Origin: Shewanella oneidensis MR-1
GTDB taxonomy: Bacteria; Pseudomonadota; Gammaproteobacteria; Enterobacterales; Shewanellaceae
NCBI RefSeq assembly: GCF_000146165.2
Contig: NC_004347.2
Span: 2,542,001-2,606,000 of the forward strand
Direction of reading: 5' to 3'
DNA: 64,000 nt
The position numbers and the translations under genes were made by a program. The notes beneath the pieces are model-generated. The model did not search any database and was not told where the DNA came from. It worked only from the letters and a program-made list of their open reading frames with translations. This document shows, piece after piece, positions 9,444-21,988 of the stretch. Each line of letters opens with the position of its first letter. Within the stretch, counting starts at the first letter, position 1.

Positions 9444-11594
9444 TCAGACATTCACATCTAAAAAGCGTGGACGATGCAAAGCTAAGGTTTGAGCATTAAA
9501 CAAACCGCGAGTGTCTAGGCTATGGAGCGACTCTAGAGTTAGCCTGCTTGATTGAACGCTATTACTCTGATTTTCTTTATCTTCTGAATAGGTTATCGCT
9601 CCGGCGACTTGAGTGTTTATTCCGCTCTGACTCACATTAACACCATCGTTATTGGTCAGATTGGCTAAAGCAACCGAGCCATAAAAACGCATCGCAGAAC
9701 GGCCTGTTTGCAGTAAGTCTTGGTTATATGAAGTCGAAGCAGCTAGTAACGCAAGTGTATTAGTTGAAGACTGAGCACTGTTATCTTCAGCAGCTTGCGG
9801 CAAATCAATTGCAAGCGTGGCTGTGGGTGGCTCAATGGTATCGGTAGTATCAACTTCTGTACCATTAATAGCATCGGACGTTTTACTTGACGCAATCTGC
9901 GCCGTAATAGCTTGTTTAATCTTATCAATCACATCTGTGACTGGAGATGAAGGTTCATCTTGAGGCGCAGCGATATTGCCCTGAGCATCAACCTCACCAG
10001 TCACTTGAATTTGGCGTTCTTTTAGCGGTGGCAATCCTTCAATTTGCGCCTCCGCGCCAATCAACGTCTCAGTAGTTTGTTGATCAACAATCTGCTGCTG
10101 ACGCTCCTCAGCTAACTTGGTTCTGGCCTCATTCATTTTTTTAAGCGCTTCTGCGGCCACACGAATATCCGCAGAAGAAGGATCGACTGGTGCCATTGCC
10201 GCCGCATACACTTGCTTCATCTTATTAATGGTGGCTATTGGGTCACCTGGAATAATCGACACATCAATTTGCACTTCACCGTCTGTCGCGTAGCGCTGCC
10301 CATCAGCCCCTTTCTCATATTTAAAACTTGGGCTTTGCGCGTACTGACCACCTACAGTCGCATGGGCGTGCTCATGGGCTTTCACTTCTGAATCCCTTGA
10401 TTTTAATGCTTCCACTTGCGCTTTATGTTGTTCAATCGCCTTTTCTTGAGCTTGCTTAATGTGTTCCTTCGCCAACTCTTGCTCGCGGGTTTTAGTTTCC
10501 TCCTGTGATTGCTGAGCTGGCGATTGTTGAGTCTCTTTCGCAAAAATTGCGGCTAGGGCTTGTTGCTTCTGTTTTTGCTCTTGTGCGACCTTTTCTCTTT
10601 CTTGCTGGGTTTGTTCATCCTTAACTTGCTGATCTTTTGTTTGCGCCGCGGAGGTAGACTCAGTATCCGTTTGGCCATTTATTGTTTCAGATTGACCAAA
10701 TATGGCATTAAATTGTTGTTTAAGATTAGATTGTTCACCGCTGTCAGGCGAAATGGTCTCAGTGGTACTACTAGAAGATGATGTACTGATTGAGCCAGTA
10801 GCATCATTCACAGTTTTAACCGTTGAATTAATACCTGTGCCTCCGCTCGCCGTCATGTCTGCCGCAAAAGGACTCATGACTGAACTCGATCCGTTATTAG
10901 TACTGGAGGTGCCTACAGCTACAGAAGGCGTAACGAATGAAGGTAAAATATCTCCCATCGAAGAGGCTGGAAATGAGTTCGTTAACCCTGTTGGGGAGCC
11001 TATGGTTGTTCCGATAGAGCTGCCAAACATAATACTGTCTGCGATTGTGCTGTTCACCCCCGCTAAAGCTGTGAGGCTCACATCCGATGCACTTAAAATT
11101 GCAGTACCTTGTGTTGATGTGGTCGGTAAGGCTGCAATTTGCCCTTCCCTCATTCCTGCAATCGACCGTGGACCCGTTAATAGATTAAAACTCGCATTGT
11201 TTGAATAGCGCTGAACAGAGGAACTTAAACTGGTATCAAATTCCATTGTCGCCGTTTGAGCGAGTCCGCTATCAGTGCTGATAGGAGAAAGACGTGGAAG
11301 TTTACCACCGTTCAATAATGGTATACTAGGCTTAACCGCGCCAGCAGGTATAGTTTGGTTTATCACAGCGCTAAGGCTGTTCAATGATGGTTCAAGTGCC
11401 CCATTCGCTTCGAGTTTGGGAGCATTGAGGCCTACAGTTTGAGCGGCAAACATCGTGACAGCTTTACCATCACCACCTTGATAAGTCTGCCCAATTTGAG
11501 GTTTAGCGCCGCTGTTCAGTTGTAAAGACTTATCCGCCCCCACAAAAGAAGAGGATGGCGCCACAACCTGAGATGACAGCGCCATAACCGACAT
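9444..11594 (-). CDS. SprA-family putative metalloprotease (HEHAH)
   Basis: A 716-residue protein. Residues 1-290 are rich in Ser, Thr, Gly and Ala and low in complexity, and a Gln/Glu/Lys-rich likely coiled coil follows at about 315-400. The conserved core at about 405-500 carries HEHAHATVGGQY, then FKYEKGADGQRYATDGEVQI and KMKQVYAAAMAPVDPS. This core is typical of the SprA-related/CJM1_0395 family of putative zinc metalloproteases, and HEHAH fits HExxH. The C-terminal 200 residues are again low in complexity and end in FLDVNV. There is no classical signal peptide. It starts 2 bases after the stop of the 87-residue gene upstream, so the two are an operon. The function is not established. Confidence 0.75.
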   Translation of the reverse strand: MSVMALSSQVVAPSSSFVGADKSLQLNSGAKPQIGQTYQGGDGKAVTMFAAQTVGLNAPKLEANGALEPSLNSLSAVINQTIPAGAVKPSIPLLNGGKLPRLSPISTDSGLAQTATMEFDTSLSSSVQRYSNNASFNLLTGPRSIAGMREGQIAALPTTSTQGTAILSASDVSLTALAGVNSTIADSIMFGSSIGTTIGSPTGLTNSFPASSMGDILPSFVTPSVAVGTSSTNNGSSSVMSPFAADMTASGGTGINSTVKTVNDATGSISTSSSSSTTETISPDSGEQSNLKQQFNAIFGQSETINGQTDTESTSAAQTKDQQVKDEQTQQEREKVAQEQKQKQQALAAIFAKETQQSPAQQSQEETKTREQELAKEHIKQAQEKAIEQHKAQVEALKSRDSEVKAHEHAHATVGGQYAQSPSFKYEKGADGQRYATDGEVQIDVSIIPGDPIATINKMKQVYAAAMAPVDPSSADIRVAAEALKKMNEARTKLAEERQQQIVDQQTTETLIGAEAQIEGLPPLKERQIQVTGEVDAQGNIAAPQDEPSSPVTDVIDKIKQAITAQIASSKTSDAINGTEVDTTDTIEPPTATLAIDLPQAAEDNSAQSSTNTLALLAASTSYNQDLLQTGRSAMRFYGSVALANLTNNDGVNVSQSGINTQVAGAITYSEDKENQSNSVQSSRLTLESLHSLDTRGLFNAQTLALHRPRFLDVNV

Positions 11595-11596
11595 AG

Positions 11597-11860
11597 TTAC
11601 ACCTTGATATTAATAATCGAACCTATGGTCTCAGATCCACGTTCGAGCACTTCGCTCGACGCTTCTCCTTGTCTCAATGATTCGTTTGCTGACAGTAACG
11701 CCGAGGTTTTATCGGGTTCATCTACCGCCTTAGCAGTTTCTGTCGGTGCCGCGCTTTGCGCTGGGCTAGGTTTAGCCACATCAATCGTTGCCTGCGTTAG
11801 CCCAGATTGAGCCGATTGTAAGCCTTGCAGACCGGAAGCATAAGCAGATTGAATTTGCAT
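11597..11860 (-). CDS. Small hypothetical protein upstream of the SprA-family gene
   Basis: An 87-residue protein beginning MQIQSAYASGLQGLQSAQSG and ending GSIINIKV. The N-terminal helix with SGLQGLQSAQ and the IINIKV end loosely resemble the terminal helices of flagellar rod or hook proteins, but I do not recognise a family. The middle is Ser/Glu/Ala-rich. A ribosome site AGGGA lies just before the ATG. Two bases separate its stop from the next gene's start, so co-expression with the SprA-family protein is likely. Confidence 0.7.
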   Translation of the reverse strand: MQIQSAYASGLQGLQSAQSGLTQATIDVAKPSPAQSAAPTETAKAVDEPDKTSALLSANESLRQGEASSEVLERGSETIGSIINIKV

Positions 11861-11971
11861 AAAGGGATCCCTGCATCTAGTGGACTCTCGATTAATTATT
11901 GACCAAACCTAGTGCAATGTACAGGTTTATCAGCCGTTATAACGGTTTTTTTATGCCGTTTTTAACACATT

Positions 11972-13099
11972 TTAAACTCGCATTTTAGGTACAATCCAAG
12001 CGGATTCCCAATCTTTAAAGACTGGATTAAAACCCTTAAGTCGCATTTGAGTAATGACCTGCTCAACAGTTCGATCATCACTGATCTCAAACTGATCGAG
12101 CTGACTGTCGGGAACTTGGTAACCGCCAGGCTGGGTTGAACTACCCGCACTCATTTGCGTTATCCCAAGTGGCAGTAAATTATCCCGAAGTGATGGCGCC
12201 TCGCGTGTCGATAAACTGATATCAAGTTGTTGATTAAAAAGTCTAAAGGTGCAGATCATTTGCACGAGTCCCAGATCGGTTAAATGTACTTTTGGTGCAA
12301 TGCCTCCTGTACAAGGTCGCAATCGTGGTAACGAAATGCTAAAACGGGTGCGCCAATAGTGCCGCTCTAAATAATCAAGATGATAGCCCATCATCAACGC
12401 GTCTAACCGCCAGTCATCTAAGCCCAGTAACACACCTAGGCCTATCTTATCGACACCCGCACGGGCAACGCGATCGGGCGTGGCAAGCCGATAGGCGAAG
12501 TCCTGTTTTTTACCTCGGGTGTGATGTTTAGCATAAGTCTCGGCTTGATAGGTTTCTTGATACACCATCACCGCATCGAGTCCCTGCTCGACGAGCTTAC
12601 GATAATGGCTTTCCTCAAGCGGCTGCACCTCCATGGCTAAATAACTAAACTGCTGTTTTACCAACGGTAAAACCCGCTGAAAGTAATCCATCCCGACCTT
12701 AGTTTCATGCTCACCCGACACCAGCAAGATAGAATCAAAGCCGCGGGATTTAATAATCGCTATTTCGGCGGCGAGTTCCTGTTCATTCAGTACTTTACGC
12801 TTCAGTTTATTACTCATGCTAAAGCCACAGTAATCGCATTCGTTAGCGCAAAGATTGGACAAGTACAGTGGTAAGTACAGTCCGATATTGGCCCCAAAGC
12901 GTTGCCGAGTGAGCGCCGCCGAGCGCTGCGCCATCTCTTCGATATAGGGCTCTGCTGCAGGAGACAGCAAAGCGAGCAGACTCTGTAAGTTGCCTTCTGG
13001 TTGAACTAGGGCACGTTCAACATCAGCAGCAGTGCATGAATACAACGCCAGCAATAACTTATCCCGTTCGATGCGGGCAAAATGGTCGACAAAACTCAT
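11972..13099 (-). CDS. thiH: 2-iminoacetate synthase ThiH
   Basis: A radical-SAM enzyme that cleaves tyrosine to p-cresol and dehydroglycine (2-iminoacetate), the glycine-derived substrate for thiazole formation by ThiG. It has 375 residues. The iron-sulfur motif CxxxCxxC is visible as CANECDYC near residue 85, within [20 protein letters not shown]. It is last in the thi operon and its ATG overlaps the thiG TGA (ATGA). The presence of ThiH and no ThiO here indicates the anaerobe-compatible tyrosine route. Confidence 0.97.
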   Translation of the reverse strand: MSFVDHFARIERDKLLLALYSCTAADVERALVQPEGNLQSLLALLSPAAEPYIEEMAQRSAALTRQRFGANIGLYLPLYLSNLCANECDYCGFSMSNKLKRKVLNEQELAAEIAIIKSRGFDSILLVSGEHETKVGMDYFQRVLPLVKQQFSYLAMEVQPLEESHYRKLVEQGLDAVMVYQETYQAETYAKHHTRGKKQDFAYRLATPDRVARAGVDKIGLGVLLGLDDWRLDALMMGYHLDYLERHYWRTRFSISLPRLRPCTGGIAPKVHLTDLGLVQMICTFRLFNQQLDISLSTREAPSLRDNLLPLGITQMSAGSSTQPGGYQVPDSQLDQFEISDDRTVEQVITQMRLKGFNPVFKDWESAWIVPKMRV

Positions 13100-13860
13100 T
13101 GCTGTAGGAATCCGGTTAGTGGGCTGGTATGCACCGCCTGAGTTTGCACTCGCCCAAGCCCCGCTTCAAAGGCGCGTCGACCACAATTCACCGCATCCCT
13201 AAAACACAATGCCATTTCAATGGGAGATGCGCTGCTGGCAATGGCAGTATTAACCAGCACAGCATCAGCACCTAACTCCATCGCATGCGCCGCATGGGAT
13301 GGTGCGCCAATTCCCGCATCAATCACCACCGGCACCCTTGCTTGCTCGATAATCATCTTGATAAAAGGCTCAGTCACCAGCCCCTGATTGGTGCCAATTG
13401 GGCTTGCCAGTGGCATCACAGCTGCGCAGCCGACATCCTCTAAACGTCGGCACAGCACGGGATCGGCATGCACATAGGGCATCACAATAAAGCCGCGTTC
13501 ACAGAGGATTTGGGCCGCTGTTAATGTCTCGACCGCATCGGGCATTAGATATTTTGGATCCGGATGAATTTCAAGTTTAATCCATTGTGTTCCCAGCATT
13601 TCCCGCGCCAGTTCGGCGGCGAATATCGCTTCCTTAGCATTACGCGCTCCCGAGGTATTAGGTAAGAGCCGCACGCCCGCTTGTCGAAGCGGCGTGAGCA
13701 GATCATCGGCTCCTGTTTTTAAATCAATTCTTTTCATCGAAACAGTGACAAGTTGCGATTTTGAAGCGTTTATCGCCTCAAGCATCAGTTGACTTGAGCT
13801 GAACTTGCCCGTGCCAGTGAATAATCGCGATTCAAATTCTACACCTGCAACAGTTAACAT
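13096..13860 (-). CDS. thiG: Thiazole synthase ThiG
   Basis: Forms the thiazole phosphate carboxylate from 1-deoxyxylulose-5-phosphate, dehydroglycine and ThiS thiocarboxylate. It has 254 residues and is a complete TIM barrel. The imine-forming lysine lies in [17 protein letters not shown] and the phosphate-binding end in [24 protein letters not shown] 13860 begins one base after the thiS stop, and its Shine-Dalgarno AGGAGGT lies inside the last codons of thiS. It overlaps thiH by four bases. Confidence 0.97.
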   Translation of the reverse strand: MLTVAGVEFESRLFTGTGKFSSSQLMLEAINASKSQLVTVSMKRIDLKTGADDLLTPLRQAGVRLLPNTSGARNAKEAIFAAELAREMLGTQWIKLEIHPDPKYLMPDAVETLTAAQILCERGFIVMPYVHADPVLCRRLEDVGCAAVMPLASPIGTNQGLVTEPFIKMIIEQARVPVVIDAGIGAPSHAAHAMELGADAVLVNTAIASSASPIEMALCFRDAVNCGRRAFEAGLGRVQTQAVHTSPLTGFLQQ

Positions 13861-13861
13861 A

Positions 13862-14065
13862 TTAACCTCCTGCGACTACGGCAAACACATCGATTTTATC
13901 CTCATGATGACAGAGGATTGATGACCATCTATGCCTTGGCACTACGGCCTCATTTAGCACTAAGGCGACTGATTGTTGACTAATATTTTGTGCTTCTAAC
14001 AAGGCTTGTAAACTCAGCGGTTGTTGAAGTGTCTGGGGAACATTATTGAGATGAATTAAAATCAC
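13862..14065 (-). CDS. thiS: Sulfur carrier protein ThiS
   Basis: A 67-residue ubiquitin-like carrier. Its C-terminal Gly-Gly is adenylated by ThiF and converted to thiocarboxylate to give the thiazole sulfur. The diglycine (VVAGG) is present at the extreme C-terminus. It starts at GTG 14065, overlapping the thiF TGA (GTGA). The Gly-Gly codons GGA GGT also form the ribosome-binding site of thiG. Confidence 0.96.
   Translation of the reverse strand: MILIHLNNVPQTLQQPLSLQALLEAQNISQQSVALVLNEAVVPRHRWSSILCHHEDKIDVFAVVAGG
13865..13871 (-). promoter_or_regulatory. thiG ribosome-binding site embedded in thiS Gly-Gly codons
   Basis: Reading GCA GGA GGT TAA T ATG, the string AGGAGGT is a near-perfect Shine-Dalgarno formed by the codons of the obligatory ThiS C-terminal AGG tail, with the thiG ATG four bases beyond the GGT codon. 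This fixes the thiG start and couples it to thiS. Confidence 0.85.
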
Positions 14066-14960
14066 AACAACTCTCCTTTATGGACAGATTTGAGAACGTG
14101 GTCGGTGTTTGTATTCCAAGAAGGTGCACACACCTCGCACTCAGGATCTCGAGTCAAACGTGCTGAATGCCATTGCAGCGACTTAGCATCAAAGCGCCAA
14201 AATCGCCCGAGCAGATGCTCTGCTCCTACGGCTTGTGGTTTTGTTGAGTGCTCTAAATTTGGTACGGTGGCTGTGAGCAATAATTGTATCGCGAGCAATG
14301 CCTGCATGGAGGCCATCACGCCGACACTCGGACCTAGCACACCTTGGTTGCTGCAATTTTGTGGTGCGTAGGTATCGGCTGGAAAAACACAGTGATAACA
14401 GCCTCCTGCGGGAAATCGCTGCTGATCAACCGCAAACAATTGGCCGTTAAAGGCGGCAATAGAGGCACTTACCAGGGGTAAGGCATGCTCAATACACAGC
14501 TGATTGATACAGTGGCGCGCCGCAAGATTATCGGTGCAATCAAGCAGTAAAGCTGATTGTTGCCGATTAGCAGTAGCAACGTGCGCAAGCAAGCTCTCCG
14601 CTGAATCAAGGGTTAACATTTGCACAAAGGCAAATAATTGACAATCGGGTGCAAGCACGGCCAATTTTTGCTTAGCAACCCATGCTTTGTACTGACCAAT
14701 ATCAGCCTCATTAAACAGTAATTGCCGCGGTAAATTGGATAACTCTACCCTATCGTCATCAACAAGTGTGATTGAGCCAATGCCCGCACAAGCGAGATAC
14801 TGCGCGGCCAGTTGCCCAAGTCCGCCACAGCCGATAATCACCACATGGCACTGTTTCAGTTGTAGCAGTCCCGCTTCACCCACTTCAGGAAGAAAAATTT
14901 GCCGTGAGTAACGAATAAAATCTTTATCATTAAGTGATGATGATTTTTGTGCGGTTGCGC

Positions 14961-14964
<4 letters not shown>
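14062..14964 (-). CDS. thiF: ThiS adenylyltransferase ThiF
   Basis: Activates the C-terminus of ThiS as an acyl-adenylate (an E1-like enzyme related to MoeB). About 300 residues. The nucleotide-binding [17 protein letters not shown] and the following [17 protein letters not shown] are typical. Zinc-binding cysteine pairs appear as CYHC and CEVC. I use ATG 14964, which overlaps the thiDE stop (ATGA); an in-frame ATG at 14979 is also available. It overlaps thiS at the 3' end. Confidence 0.95.
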
Positions 14965-18879
<3,915 letters not shown>

Positions 18880-18960
18880 CTTGTTTCCTTCGCAGGTTTT
18901 AACCTGATCAGGTTCAACGGATCCCGAATAAACGGTCTCAGCCAAAAGGCACTCCGACAA
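18880..18960 (-). ncRNA. TPP riboswitch (THI element)
   Basis: On the minus strand the thi-box signature is clear: CGGAGTGCC, then GGCTGAGACCG, then GAACCTGATCAGGTTAAAAC and CCTGCGAAGGAAAC. This is the thiamine pyrophosphate aptamer, immediately upstream of thiC. Binding of TPP is expected to reduce expression of the whole thiC-thiDE-thiF-thiS-thiG-thiH operon. Confidence 0.95.
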
Positions 18961-18970
18961 GATGACCAAA

Positions 18971-19000
18971 AGTATAGGCAGAAGCAGGATGAACAAACAA
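18971..19000 (-). promoter_or_regulatory. Putative thi operon promoter
   Basis: TTGTTT (complement of 18995-19000) and TATACT (complement of 18971-18976) are 18 bases apart. The expected start point falls near 18964, right at the 5' edge of the TPP aptamer, which supports the assignment. Confidence 0.55.
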
Positions 19001-19141
19001 GCGTAATTTTAGGATAAAAACCTAATTACCAATCAAAAATAAAGAAGTTATAACTAGCTGTATATTAAAACATTTAACGTTATTAAATTTTAAAAATCAT
19101 AATTAGCATTATTTTGAGTGAAAAATTATCATCGTTATTTT

Positions 19142-20209
19142 TTAGCTTTTTGGCCGCTTTACCATCATTTTATTAAGCTGCGCTTGGATGGCATCGTTAA
19201 TTTCTTGGTTCATTTTCTTGCCACTGCAATCGAAGGGGAAACCTAAGTTCTCGGCATAGGGATTAATTGGGGTACCGACTTTAACAATCCGATAGCAGGT
19301 ATCACCTTGACGGACAATTCGATTGGGATCAAGCTCTAAATCTAAACTGGTTGGCCCACTAAAATCCTCAGCATTGGGGACAATAAGCACCTCCATATCG
19401 GGACTCATTTCAGTTAAATTCGATTTTCGGCTGTAGTTATTTGTTTGTTCAATGACCAAATTATCCAACGCTTGCTCACGCTGACGTTCAAAATAGCCTT
19501 GGGTAAATAATCCAATGCTCGCACTTGTACTTACACTTGACGTCGTTGGTTGCTCAGTCTGGGGTTGTGGCAGACTTTGAGGTTGATGAGTGGCAGCCGT
19601 TTGGCTTTGAGTTGATTTAGTCTGCGTTTTTACCAAAACCTCGGCGGGCTTTTCAGTTGAACTGAGTGCAGAAGCGTTAATGCTCTGTTTTACTTGTTTT
19701 TCTGTTGGCTTTTTCGGCTCTGTGGCGGGTAATTCAATCGTAGTGGTTGACACCACTGGCTTTGGGGAGGCTGTCATTGCTTCAGCGGCAATTATAGCTT
19801 CTGCTGCTGGTGGCTCCTCTGGCAATATTTGTGTTTGCGGCGCATAAATAAAGTAGGCTTTTAAGGCTTTGGTGTTGTTAGTCGATTCTGCCAAAGAAAA
19901 ACCCAATTGACTCAACTGGCTACGCCACAAAAAAAACAATAAAAATAGTAATACACCATGTCCTAATATCACGCCAAATAATAACCAGAGATTGAATCGA
20001 CTGTCACTTAAGCAAGGTTTTTCTAGTGAGATAACAGCGTTTCCCGTCTCGTGTAATTCATGCAGTTTAAGGCTAAGATCGCTATCCAAGGACGTGTTAG
20101 TCGGGATGAAAGGTATCGTCCGAAATGGCACGGTTTCATCATCTGCCGCTAAGATGGTTGTATAAAAGGCTTTGTCATTCCTTGAGGCAATAATGGGGCG
20201 AAAAGGCAA
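19142..20209 (-). CDS. Single-pass membrane protein with TonB-like architecture, unknown function
   Basis: About 355 residues. An N-terminal cytoplasmic segment of about 80 residues is followed by one strong transmembrane helix (WLLFGVILGHGVLLFLLFFL), then a long Pro/Thr/Gln/Lys-rich region with many EKP, TKS and PQPQ stretches, and an ordered C-terminal domain (RIVRQGDTCYRIVKVGTPIN to the end, with two cysteines). The layout recalls TonB/TolA energy transducers, but the C-terminal domain does not match either by eye. I choose TTG 20209 because AGGAG lies 7 bases before it; the frame opens at another TTG at 20233. No family name is justified. Confidence 0.65.
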   Translation of the reverse strand: MPFRPIIASRNDKAFYTTILAADDETVPFRTIPFIPTNTSLDSDLSLKLHELHETGNAVISLEKPCLSDSRFNLWLLFGVILGHGVLLFLLFFLWRSQLSQLGFSLAESTNNTKALKAYFIYAPQTQILPEEPPAAEAIIAAEAMTASPKPVVSTTTIELPATEPKKPTEKQVKQSINASALSSTEKPAEVLVKTQTKSTQSQTAATHQPQSLPQPQTEQPTTSSVSTSASIGLFTQGYFERQREQALDNLVIEQTNNYSRKSNLTEMSPDMEVLIVPNAEDFSGPTSLDLELDPNRIVRQGDTCYRIVKVGTPINPYAENLGFPFDCSGKKMNQEINDAIQAQLNKMMVKRPKS

Positions 20210-20431
20210 AATCCATCTCCTATCTCTTTGCAAAAACTGTACTTCACAAACTCTGAACTTAAAAAAATCCTGTATGCATAAAATCCATACATCATTAACA
20301 GCAAGTTAGAGAAAAGGACACAAACAAAGTTCCAACGTTTTAACTGTATTCTTGGATGATTCACGTTCATTATGGAACGGGATAAATGTGTAACTCACGT
20401 GAAAATCATTGGTACCATCTACACAAAAATA

Positions 20432-20457
20432 AATTAGCGTACACGTGTAAGCTAATT
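20432..20457. promoter_or_regulatory. FabR-like operator upstream of the hemolysin III gene
   Basis: A 26-base palindrome with a single mismatched pair, centred on TACACGTGTA; the core reads AGCGTACACGTGTAAGCT. It closely matches the E. coli FabR site (AGCGTACA-N2-TGTTCGCT) known from fabA and fabB. It ends 62 bases before the hemolysin III start. FabR represses unsaturated fatty-acid synthesis genes, so the target would fit a membrane-homeostasis role. Confidence 0.75.
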
Positions 20458-20519
20458 ATGGCTTTCAGATTTATCTGCTGATAGACTTCGTCATTATCGC
20501 TATTGAGTGGATCAACCCT

Positions 20520-21203
20520 ATGGCAAACCAGAGTTTGATAGAGCCGCAAATGCATCAAGAAAAACCTTTAAATATCAGTGCATATAGTCTAAGTGAAGAG
20601 ATCGCCAACAGCATTAGTCATGGTCTAGGAGTGATTGCTGGTGCGGTGGGATTAATCTTTATGCTCCTCAAAGGTGTCGATCATCTTTCTAGTATTCAAC
20701 TTACAGGCGTCATAATTTACGGTGCAAGTCTCATTCTGTTGTTTTTAAGCTCAACCTTGTATCACAGCGTGACGCATCGTGGTTGGAAACACAAACTGAA
20801 GATCGTCGATCACTGTGCGATCTACTGCTTGATTGCCGGCACTTACACGCCATTAATGTTAATCAGTCTGCAAGGCAATCTGTCGACGATTATCCTCACG
20901 GCCATTTGGTCGCTTGCTATTGGTGGGATCCTCTTTAAGACCTTATTTATTCACCGGTTTAAAAAACTCAGTCTTGTGCTGTATCTAGCGATGGGTTGGC
21001 TTTGTATGACGGTGATTGGGGATTTGACCGCAGCAATGTCGCCGCTCGGATTTAATTTATTGTTGTTGGGCGGGCTGTTTTACACCCTTGGAGTGATCTT
21101 CTATGTTGGCAAACGCATTCCGTACAATCATGCGATTTGGCATCTGTTTGTGTTAGCAGGCGCCATGAGCCATTTCTTTTGTATTTATTTAACCGTGATC
21201 TAG
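20520..21203 (+). CDS. Hemolysin III / TrhA family membrane protein (YqfA-like)
   Basis: A 227-residue PAQR-type integral membrane protein with about seven hydrophobic helices. The conserved features are the N-terminal EEIANSISHGLGVI, STLYHSVTH with its conserved histidine, the DHCAIYCLIAGTYTP segment, and the C-terminal histidines in NHAIWHLFVLAGAMSHF. Relatives were named for hemolysis but are now linked to membrane-lipid and energy homeostasis. The FabR-like palindrome just upstream supports regulation with unsaturated fatty-acid synthesis. It is followed by a strong terminator. Confidence 0.93.
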   Translation: MANQSLIEPQMHQEKPLNISAYSLSEEIANSISHGLGVIAGAVGLIFMLLKGVDHLSSIQLTGVIIYGASLILLFLSSTLYHSVTHRGWKHKLKIVDHCAIYCLIAGTYTPLMLISLQGNLSTIILTAIWSLAIGGILFKTLFIHRFKKLSLVLYLAMGWLCMTVIGDLTAAMSPLGFNLLLLGGLFYTLGVIFYVGKRIPYNHAIWHLFVLAGAMSHFFCIYLTVI

Positions 21204-21241
21204 CTATACAGACTTACTCTCACGCAATCTGAGTCACACAA

Positions 21242-21266
21242 GCCATCCTTTTTGGGTGGCTTTTTT
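21242..21266 (+). terminator. Rho-independent terminator after hemolysin III
   Basis: Stem GCCATCC/GGGTGGC (21242-21260, one G-U pair) with a TTTTT loop, followed by TTTTTT at 21261-21266. Confidence 0.85.
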
Positions 21267-21327
21267 ATGTCTATGCTTTGAGACTGCGCTTTACGGCTAA
21301 GTGATAAGGTTATCAGCCAAGCGTTAT

Positions 21328-21858
21328 CTACAATAATTCTGCAACTATCTGTTTGAGCAAAAAGGTTTCTCTGTCGATAGATTGGCCTTTATTGGGAAAG
21401 GTGTGCTGAATTTCTTCATTATGGGCAATGGCTTGATGGATATTGATCCACTCAGGGCGCATGCCATTTTTCACCTCATGAGCTTCAAGCCTTGGCTCAC
21501 CTAAGCCACGGTAACCTAAACTCATATCGATTTCACACAGGTAGCAATAGGAATCCATGTGCACTACGTTGGCGCCTTCACGAAACCAAGGTCGATATTC
21601 CTCATAACGGCCAAAGGGCGCGAGCACATGGGCAGCAATTGCGCCCGTTTCTTCCTGTAACTCACGAATAAGGCCAACCTCGATGCTCTCGCCTTTATCG
21701 ACACCACCACCGGGTAAGCCGTAATCACGATATTTTTGGGTATAGAGCAGCAAAATATCTTCACCCGACAGCACAATGGCACGGGCCGCTTGGCGATAAA
21801 AGATCCGTGCCTGTTTAAGATCGATATTGGCAGCTTGGGTAGACTTCAATAAACGCAT
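21328..21858 (-). CDS. Nudix hydrolase
   Basis: Hydrolyses a nucleoside-diphosphate-linked compound; the substrate is not predictable. The Nudix box is perfect: GGVDKGESIEVGLIRELQEE followed by TGA. I start at ATG 21858 (MRLLKSTQAANID, 176 residues); the frame continues upstream to a TTG at 21897. A single domain fills the chain. It is convergent with hemolysin III and stands downstream of the trmK-like gene on the same strand with a 130-base gap. Confidence 0.88.
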   Translation of the reverse strand: MRLLKSTQAANIDLKQARIFYRQAARAIVLSGEDILLLYTQKYRDYGLPGGGVDKGESIEVGLIRELQEETGAIAAHVLAPFGRYEEYRPWFREGANVVHMDSYCYLCEIDMSLGYRGLGEPRLEAHEVKNGMRPEWINIHQAIAHNEEIQHTFPNKGQSIDRETFLLKQIVAELL

Positions 21859-21988
21859 AATAAGACTCAAGATTAATGGCCTATTAGCATAAACCAAAAT
21901 AAAGGATTCACAGAATAAAACTACTATGCAAAGCCATCCGCTAAGTGAGCAGTGAACATCAATGCCTTGGGATTAACAAGACTGTGGC

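Noticed and set aside
10560..11208. Two plus-strand open frames, hydrophobic in translation
   Set aside because: They are complements of the Gln/Ser/Ala-rich SprA-family gene; the apparent hydrophobicity is a by-product of that composition.
11920..11955. Palindrome CCGTTATAACGG with a T-run as a thiH terminator
   Set aside because: The T-run is on the plus strand whereas thiH and its neighbours are transcribed on the minus strand.
20234..20370. Start of a 73-codon minus-strand frame with a possible membrane helix
   Set aside because: Its second half is a shadow of the TonB-like gene and I see no ribosome site; it cannot be excluded but is not supported.
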